Origin: UBA1227 sp045642705
GTDB lineage: Bacteria; Bacillota; Clostridia; Oscillospirales; Acutalibacteraceae
DNA: 26,964 nucleotides
Direction of reading: 5' to 3'
NCBI GenBank assembly: GCA_045642705.1
Contig: JAZUJK010000005.1
Span: 1 to 26,964, forward strand
In this document: positions 23,182 to 26,964 of the stretch, one piece after another
Layout of the letters: every line of letters begins with the position of its first letter
Numbering within the stretch: position 1 is the first letter of the stretch
Program-made: the position numbers and the translations under genes
The notes under the pieces: model-generated
Database searches by the model: none
The model's input: the letters and a program-made list of their open reading frames with translations, nothing else
Told to the model about the DNA's origin: nothing

Positions 23182-24309
23182 ATGAAAAGAATCCTATGTG
23201 TACTCATCGCCATCCTAATGATGCTGTCACTTACAGTTCCAGCATTTGCAGCAGATGAAGTAAAGTCTATATCTAATCAATCCGATTTAGAAAAATTGTT
23301 TGCATCAGGTGGCAAAGGAAAACTTGAGAAAGACCTTGTATTAAACCTAAGTAGTTTAATCGATATAGTTCCAAATAGCAGAAAAGTTTTTAACTATAAA
23401 ACAGAACTAGATTTAAATAATTTCACATTGACTATTAATCCTAAATACATTAGCGAGGAATTTAAAAATGTTATTTGGATTTTTAGCAATGGTAAGATAA
23501 ATGTTGACGAAAGATTCGAAAAGATCGCTGGTGCTAATAAATTCAGTGATTCAATAATTTTGCTTGATGGTGTAGAAGCTAATCTTTCTGGAATATTTAC
23601 TGATGAATCTAACATTACTTTATTTGCACTTAATAACTCAACTTTGATAACTAATGCAACATATGCTTATAGAAATATTTATTATGATGCTAATACCGAC
23701 ATTAGTAATTATAATTTCGGATGTGGTTCTTTAAAAATCGATTTAGATGGTGGAAAGTTTAATCTCGAAAGTTTTAGTGAAGTTCTTTTCCGTAATGGAT
23801 ATGTTTTTATTAGATCGATAAAAGCACAAAAAGATAAATTCTATTTTGGCCGTTGGGATGATAACGGTAAGGCTATTTGGAGTCCTGCAAAGGAAATAAC
23901 ATTTGATCCAGGCGAAGGTACTTGTGATACTACAATGCTTTATGCTAACGATAGAGGGTATATTACTGAAATCCCAGTTGCTACAAGGGAAGGATATTGC
24001 TTTGGCGGATGGCATGAAATGAATAAAAATGAAATTTTAAATGCCACTTATTATTTTCCTAATAGTACAACTGTTTATGCAAAGTGGATAACAAAAGAAG
24101 AGCAAATCAAAAAAATTGAAAAGCCAATGAAGGACCTAGGCTTTGGTGAGGATGATGTTCAAAAGGTAATATCACTGTTCTCATCTAACAATTTTGCTGG
24201 TTCTGTAATTACATCTGAACCTGTTTGGGGCGTAGTAATTGCTGCACTAATTGTTGGCGCATTTGCTGGCGGAACAGTGTTTGGTCATAATAAAAATAAG
24301 AAAGATTAA
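23182..24309 (+). CDS. secreted, C-terminally anchored surface protein with one InlB-type repeat
   Basis: 375 residues. Signal peptide KRILCVLIAILMMLSLTVPAFA, likely cut after AFA near residue 23. A long beta-rich middle part (INVDERFEKIAGANKFSDSIILLDGVEANLSG...) has the look of a right-handed beta-solenoid. Residues ~250-310 form one Listeria-Bacteroides/InlB B-type repeat: ITFDPGEGTCDTTMLYAN, ATREGYCFGGWHE, TTVYAKW. The C-terminus has a membrane helix WGVVIAALIVGAFAGGTVF and a short basic tail NKNKKD. No LPXTG motif. Preceded by the promoter block shared with the three double-glycine peptides, and followed after 17 bases by another signal-peptide/C-anchor protein. Function is likely adhesion or surface interaction; not demonstrable here. 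Confidence 0.82.
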   Translation: MKRILCVLIAILMMLSLTVPAFAADEVKSISNQSDLEKLFASGGKGKLEKDLVLNLSSLIDIVPNSRKVFNYKTELDLNNFTLTINPKYISEEFKNVIWIFSNGKINVDERFEKIAGANKFSDSIILLDGVEANLSGIFTDESNITLFALNNSTLITNATYAYRNIYYDANTDISNYNFGCGSLKIDLDGGKFNLESFSEVLFRNGYVFIRSIKAQKDKFYFGRWDDNGKAIWSPAKEITFDPGEGTCDTTMLYANDRGYITEIPVATREGYCFGGWHEMNKNEILNATYYFPNSTTVYAKWITKEEQIKKIEKPMKDLGFGEDDVQKVISLFSSNNFAGSVITSEPVWGVVIAALIVGAFAGGTVFGHNKNKKD

Positions 24310-24326
24310 GAGTTCGGAGGTAAATT

Positions 24327-25103
24327 ATGAAAAAGTTAATTGCTATAATTTTTGTATTAGCTACTATTCTTGCACTAACAATTATCCCAGCATCAGCTAC
24401 TTATGACCAATATAATCTTCCAATGGATTCAAGCGGTAAAAAGTGGGTAGACATAACTAATAGTTCAGGAAAGCATTTGTTATATGTATATGTTGAAATG
24501 AATGCTAGCGATGTTCCAGAAGGCGCTTTAATAGACGCAGCGCTTTCAAATAGAGATAGAGAGTTTGTTACTGGTCCAGTTTTGGATATGCTAGGTGAAT
24601 CATTGGGTCTTTATATTAATGATAATGTGCAGTTCCAAGTTATGGATTCATCAAGAAATACTCTCTTAAAAGATGCTACTTTCTACGTTGAGATATTAAA
24701 TAAAAATTATTTTTCATATGCAGTTAATACAGTTGCATTAGCACAGAAGATAAAAGCAGAAGGCCAAATGTTTTCTTATGCTGACGTTACAACGAGAATA
24801 CAGGATAAGGTTAAACTTAAAAGCCCTGATGGAAAAACAAGAGAGTATTATAAAGTGAGCCAAGATAATGCATTCTTCACAGTATTGTCATCTCCGGACC
24901 GTGTTGATTTCCCAATTTCGCCTGCTGCTACAAATTTTTCAAGTTCAGAATTTCAACATAATACTACAGGCAGTTATGGTGGCGCAATATATGGATCTAC
25001 ATTTATGAGCTCACCAACTTGGTTTATCATATCAATTGCTGAGCTTGTTGCAGTAGTTGCACTTTCAGTAGTACTTGTCACTAAAAATAAAAAGGAAAAG
25101 TAG
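24327..25103 (+). CDS. secreted, C-terminally anchored protein of unknown function
   Basis: 258 residues; GGAGG 7 bases before ATG. Signal peptide KKLIAIIFVLATILALTIIPASA, cut after ASA (about residue 24). C-terminal membrane helix FIISIAELVAVVALSVVLV followed by TKNKKEK. The exposed middle part (SSGKKWVDITNSSGKHLLYVYVEMNASDV, FQVMDSSRNTLLKDATFYVEILN) is beta-rich, resembling an immunoglobulin-like surface domain, but no named family is recognised. It has the same plan as the gene 17 bases upstream, so the two are probably one transcript and may form a surface pair. Confidence 0.75.
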   Translation: MKKLIAIIFVLATILALTIIPASATYDQYNLPMDSSGKKWVDITNSSGKHLLYVYVEMNASDVPEGALIDAALSNRDREFVTGPVLDMLGESLGLYINDNVQFQVMDSSRNTLLKDATFYVEILNKNYFSYAVNTVALAQKIKAEGQMFSYADVTTRIQDKVKLKSPDGKTREYYKVSQDNAFFTVLSSPDRVDFPISPAATNFSSSEFQHNTTGSYGGAIYGSTFMSSPTWFIISIAELVAVVALSVVLVTKNKKEK

Positions 25104-25106
25104 TTT

Positions 25107-25132
25107 AAGAGCCAGGCAAATGCCTGGCTCTT
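25107..25132 (+). terminator. terminator after 24327 gene
   Basis: AAGAGCCAGGCA (25107-25118) AA TGCCTGGCTCTT (25121-25132), perfect 12-bp stem 3 bases after the stop. The T-run after it is short. The GCCAGGC/GCCTGGC core recurs in the hairpin at 25503-25524. Confidence 0.75.
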
Positions 25133-25135
25133 GTC

Positions 25136-25219
25136 TTATATAACCATTATTAATGTTCCAACACCAATTAAAATACAACCTATCAGAGACTTTGCAGTGA
25201 ATACCTCATGAAGGAATAA
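25136..25219 (-). pseudogene. C-terminal remnant of an SMR/EamA-type transporter
   Basis: On the minus strand 27 codons end in TAA (25138-25136): the peptide reads LFLHEVFTAKSLIGC then ILIGVGTLIMVI. This is the typical last helix of small multidrug resistance/EamA transporters, where a loop with Glu is followed by LIGxxLIxxGvxli. It is directly preceded in frame by a TGA and no start exists, so it is a relic rather than a gene. Similarity is judged by eye only. Confidence 0.5.
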
Positions 25220-25260
25220 TCATTATACTTTAAACTTAACATTGATGCATAAAAAATTTT

Positions 25261-25301
25261 GTAGCCATTTTTTAAAATGCTTCGTATAAAGAGATGTAAG
25301 A
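25261..25301 (+). promoter_or_regulatory. shared promoter block, copy 2 (peptide 1)
   Basis: GTAG then CCATTTT (25265-25271), 9 bases, TTCGTATAA (25281-25289) and, 3 bases later, GATGTAAGA (25293-25301). Same layout as copies 3 and 4. Confidence 0.8.
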
Positions 25302-25324
25302 CAAATCAAAAGGAGGATAAAACA

Positions 25325-25486
25325 ATGTCAGAACTTAGAGATGAACTTTTACAGGAAACAACAGGTGGTTGTCCAGAAGAGCGTACAGTATTAGGTGGTA
25401 TGCCAAAGATTAATCCAGATGAAAAATATGTATTAACACATAATATGCCTCAAAAGCAAGATGATGAAAAATACGTAATGAAGTAA
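25325..25486 (+). CDS. double-glycine leader peptide 1 (53 residues)
   Basis: GGAGG at 25312-25316 sets ATG 25325. The N-terminus MSELRDELLQETTGG ends in Gly-Gly at residues 14-15 and is the relaxed version of the leader in the two following genes. The remainder starts with Cys16 and reads CPEERTVLGGMPKINPDEK, and later has two similar segments DEKYVLTHN and DEKYVMK, an internal imperfect repeat. A second GG occurs at residues 24-25. Peptides with such leaders are usually cut after GG by C39-type peptidase-exporters; neither an exporter nor a tailoring enzyme is in the window. Function (bacteriocin, signal or modified peptide) is unknown. Confidence 0.7.
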   Translation: MSELRDELLQETTGGCPEERTVLGGMPKINPDEKYVLTHNMPQKQDDEKYVMK

Positions 25487-25502
25487 TCTTTTTTAACAGA
25501 CA

Positions 25503-25535
25503 AAGCCAGGCGATTGCCTGGCTTAAATTTTTTAT
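25503..25535 (+). terminator. terminator of peptide 1
   Basis: AAGCCAGGC (25503-25511) GATT GCCTGGCTT (25516-25524) followed by AAATTTTTTATT. Shares its stem core with the 25107 hairpin. Confidence 0.85.
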
Positions 25536-25575
25536 TAGCCATTTTCCAAACTCTTTCGTATAATAAGATGTAAGA
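25535..25575 (+). promoter_or_regulatory. shared promoter block, copy 3 (peptide 2)
   Basis: TTAG then CCATTTT (25539-25545), 9 bases, TTCGTATAA (25555-25563), 3 bases, GATGTAAGA (25567-25575). Confidence 0.8.
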
Positions 25576-25610
25576 TAATTCACAAGACAAATTATTAGGA
25601 GGAAATAACA

Positions 25611-25763
25611 ATGGCAGAACTTAAAGATAAGGATTTACAGCAGGTAGACGGCGGTTTCGAATTTAATGTTCCTGATAGTAAGAAAGAGTATGAGCCTCAT
25701 TTTTATGATGGCAAGCCACATACACCAGAAGAGTTCGTTGATGTTACAAACGGCGATAATTAA
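25611..25763 (+). CDS. double-glycine leader peptide 2 (50 residues)
   Basis: AGGAGG at 25597-25602 is well placed for ATG 25611. The leader MAELKDKDLQQVDGG (15 residues) is nearly the same as that of the oppositely oriented gene at 25822 (MAEIKEKELEQVNGG). The C-terminal 35 residues are acidic and aromatic (FEFNVPDSKKEYEPHFYDGKPHTPEEFVDV) without Cys, so lanthionine or disulfide formation is excluded, but other backbone or side-chain changes remain possible. Own promoter block and own terminator make it a monocistronic transcript. No family recognised beyond the leader. Confidence 0.75.
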   Translation: MAELKDKDLQQVDGGFEFNVPDSKKEYEPHFYDGKPHTPEEFVDVTNGDN

Positions 25764-25780
25764 TAGAAGACATTCAATTT

Positions 25781-25810
25781 AAGCCCAGTGCGTACTGCAC
25801 TGGGCTTTTT
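25781..25810. terminator. terminator shared by convergent peptides 2 and 3
   Basis: AAGCCCAGTGC (25781-25791) GTACT GCACTGGGCTT (25797-25807), perfect 11-bp stem, T-run on the plus strand. Lies between the stops of the two convergent peptide genes. Confidence 0.9.
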
Positions 25811-25821
25811 CATTAGCTCGT

Positions 25822-26004
25822 TTAATCATCAATTACCAATGTTGGCTTTCCGTTTTTACCGTGTTCTAATATTGGTGATGGATAATTTGGAGTTCCTACT
25901 ATTTCACCATCATTATTACCGCATACACCACCAACGTAAGATTCTTCATTTGAACCAATGCCACCGTTTACCTGTTCAAGTTCTTTTTCCTTTATCTCTG
26001 CCAT
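25822..26004 (-). CDS. double-glycine leader peptide 3 (60 residues)
   Basis: The leader MAEIKEKELEQVNGG (1-15) matches the classical LxxxELxxVxGG pattern of double-glycine leaders best of the three. The mature part is IGSNEESYVGGVCGNN followed by DGEIVGTPNYPSPILEHG and KNGKPTLVIDD; it carries one Cys and a GG at residues 25-26. GGAGG lies 7 bases before ATG. It points toward peptide 2 and shares the terminator region, but has its own promoter block on the minus strand. Likely exported and cleaved after GG; activity unknown. Confidence 0.75.
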   Translation of the reverse strand: MAEIKEKELEQVNGGIGSNEESYVGGVCGNNDGEIVGTPNYPSPILEHGKNGKPTLVIDD

Positions 26005-26023
26005 TTTTTATCCTCCTTATCTT

Positions 26024-26064
26024 TCTTACATCATATTATACGAAGAAAAAATTATAATTGCTAC
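26024..26064 (-). promoter_or_regulatory. shared promoter block, copy 4 (peptide 3, minus strand)
   Basis: Read on the minus strand: GTAG then CAATTAT (26060-26054), 9 bases, TTCGTATAA (26044-26036), 3 bases, GATGTAAGA (26032-26024). Confidence 0.8.
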
Positions 26065-26100
26065 AAAAATAGCATGTTGTTTGATTGAATGTATTAAATG

Positions 26101-26134
26101 AGCCCGTCGCTTTGCTACTACGACGGGCTTTTGC
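26101..26134 (+). terminator. orphan rho-independent hairpin upstream of hsdM
   Basis: AGCCCGTCG (26101-26109), 11-base loop, CGACGGGCT (26121-26129) followed by TTTTG. No plus-strand gene ends shortly before it (the nearest, peptide 2, already has a terminator), so it may belong to an unseen small transcript, insulate hsdM, or be a relic. Confidence 0.6.
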
Positions 26135-26193
26135 TTTGAGTCATTTATCGGACACCACTGGTGGTAAGATAATAGTGCGGTGGTCGAATTATT

Positions 26194-26246
26194 GGTTACC
26201 ATTCGTTGGATTATTCGTTGCCACTCGTAGTGGACGAATGGTTAAC
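26194..26246. repeat. nested inverted repeats in the hsdM leader
   Basis: CCATTCGT (26199-26206) pairs with ACGAATGG (26234-26241), and between them CCACT CGT AGTGG (26221-26233) forms a second hairpin. TTCGT also occurs directly repeated at 26203 and 26214. The right arms end about 13 bases before the likely -10 of hsdM, so this can be an operator or an RNA structure. Confidence 0.55.
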
Positions 26247-26253
26247 ATTTTAG

Positions 26254-26259
26254 TATAAT
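26254..26259 (+). promoter_or_regulatory. -10 box of the hsdM promoter
   Basis: TATAAT at 26254-26259, 30 bases before ATG 26290. No good -35: the expected position falls in the right arm of the inverted repeat (TGGACG), which suggests the promoter is controlled by a protein binding there. Confidence 0.5.
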
Positions 26260-26289
26260 ATTGATTACAATATTTAAAGGGGAACTAGT

Positions 26290-26964
26290 ATGGACAACAG
26301 AGAACGTGACGAACTCCATAGAGCAATATGGGCTATTGCAGATGATTTAAGAGGATCTGTAGATGGCTGGGACTTTAAGTCTTACATTTTAGGCTTTATG
26401 TTCTATCGATATATTTCTGAAGACCTAACAAATTACATCAATGCTAACGAACAGCAATTAAATCCTGACTTTGATTATGCGAAGCTTTCTGATAATGAGG
26501 CAATAGCAGCAAAGGCTGATTTGATTAATACAAAGGGTTTCTTTATTTTACCTTCTGAGTTGTTTGTTAACATTCGTAAAGTCGCAGATAAAGATGACAA
26601 CTTAAATGAGACTCTTGAACGAGTATTTAGGAATATCGAAGATTCAGCAAAAGGTTCAGAAAGTGAAGCGGACTTTTCTGGATTATTTGATGATATTGAT
26701 GTTAATAGTAATAAGCTTGGTTCATCAGTTGTAAAGAGAAATGAAAAGCTTGTGGCACTTCTTAATGGCGTAGGAGAGATGGAACTTGGTAATTATCAGG
26801 ATAATACCATTGACGCCTTTGGTGATGCTTATGAATACTTAATGGGTATGTATGCATCAAATGCCGGTAAATCTGGTGGTGAATATTATACTCCTCAGGA
26901 AGTTTCTCGTTTGCTTTCATTATTGTCTCTGAATGGTAAGACACAGGTTAATAAAGTATATGAC
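26290..26964 (+). CDS. hsdM: type I restriction-modification DNA methyltransferase subunit, N-terminal part (truncated by window edge)
   Basis: 225 codons are seen without a stop up to the last base. GGGG at 26279-26282 precedes ATG 26290. Residues 1-165 are the helical HsdM N-terminal domain (HRAIWAIADDLRGSVDGWDFKSYILGFMFYRYISEDL); the N6-adenine methyltransferase domain begins with DAFGDAYEYLMGMYASNAGKSGGEYYTPQEVSRLL (176-209). The NPPF catalytic motif is beyond the window. The subunit methylates adenine in a bipartite site together with HsdS and serves as the modification part of a HsdRMS complex. The following genes should be hsdS and hsdR. Confidence 0.93.
   Translation, partial: MDNRERDELHRAIWAIADDLRGSVDGWDFKSYILGFMFYRYISEDLTNYINANEQQLNPDFDYAKLSDNEAIAAKADLINTKGFFILPSELFVNIRKVADKDDNLNETLERVFRNIEDSAKGSESEADFSGLFDDIDVNSNKLGSSVVKRNEKLVALLNGVGEMELGNYQDNTIDAFGDAYEYLMGMYASNAGKSGGEYYTPQEVSRLLSLLSLNGKTQVNKVYD

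Noticed and set aside
25325..26004. Classical lanthipeptide or sactipeptide cluster
   Set aside because: No modifying enzyme is in the window, and the cores have at most one Cys.
25261..26064. CRISPR-like repeat array from the recurring promoter blocks
   Set aside because: Only four copies, irregularly spaced, both orientations, each directly before a gene; no cas genes.

Overview
The window reads as a chromosomal segment of a low-G+C anaerobic clostridial Firmicute, probably gut-type. Genes are AT-rich with strong GGAGG ribosome sites, the tRNA genes carry an encoded CCA, the arginine genes are in the argCJBDF order, and short double-glycine peptides, a butyryl-CoA-dehydrogenase-like/Etf module and an oxalate/formate-type MFS carrier are present. 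The species cannot be named from sequence alone.

Layout. 1-1325: the end of a visibly more G+C-rich block with a truncated DUF318/ArsP-type permease, a C_GCAxxG_C_C protein and a CXXC thioredoxin-like protein. 1326-1680: non-coding but rich in inverted repeats, with the base composition changing just after it; I read this as a possible edge of a mobile or recently acquired segment. 1726-6902 (minus): complete arginine operon argC-argJ-argB-argD-argF, with a promoter and ArgR-type boxes upstream of argC. 7111-9588: tRNA-Trp, an archaeal-type thymidylate synthase overlapping a MATE exporter, and tRNA-Thr(GGT).

9628-20906 is the most interesting metabolic block. A divergent PadR regulator faces an ATGT-N8-ACAT palindrome and a tightly packed plus-strand run of 11 genes: an unrecognised protein, a DUF3237 protein, a serine alpha/beta hydrolase, a family I CoA-transferase, an acyl-CoA dehydrogenase, EtfB, EtfA, an AMP-forming acyl-CoA ligase, a uroporphyrinogen-decarboxylase-fold protein, a 56-residue small protein and an MFS carrier. 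The CoA-transferase/ligase/dehydrogenase/EtfBA core resembles the caffeate-reduction (car) module of acetogens. With an esterase-like hydrolase and a PadR regulator, the set suggests uptake, release, CoA activation and electron-bifurcating reduction of an enoate, possibly a plant hydroxycinnamate. The substrate is an inference.

20994-23140 holds an unknown gene translationally coupled to a GH2 glycosidase. 23182-25103 encodes two secreted proteins with a C-terminal membrane anchor. 25325-26004 holds three small peptide genes whose N-termini share a short leader ending in Gly-Gly. All three, and the surface protein at 23182, are preceded by the same promoter block with identical internal spacing (CCATTTT-like, 9 bases, TTCGTATAA), which points to one regulon of secreted products. 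No peptidase-exporter or modifying enzyme is in the window. The window ends inside hsdM of a type I restriction-modification system.
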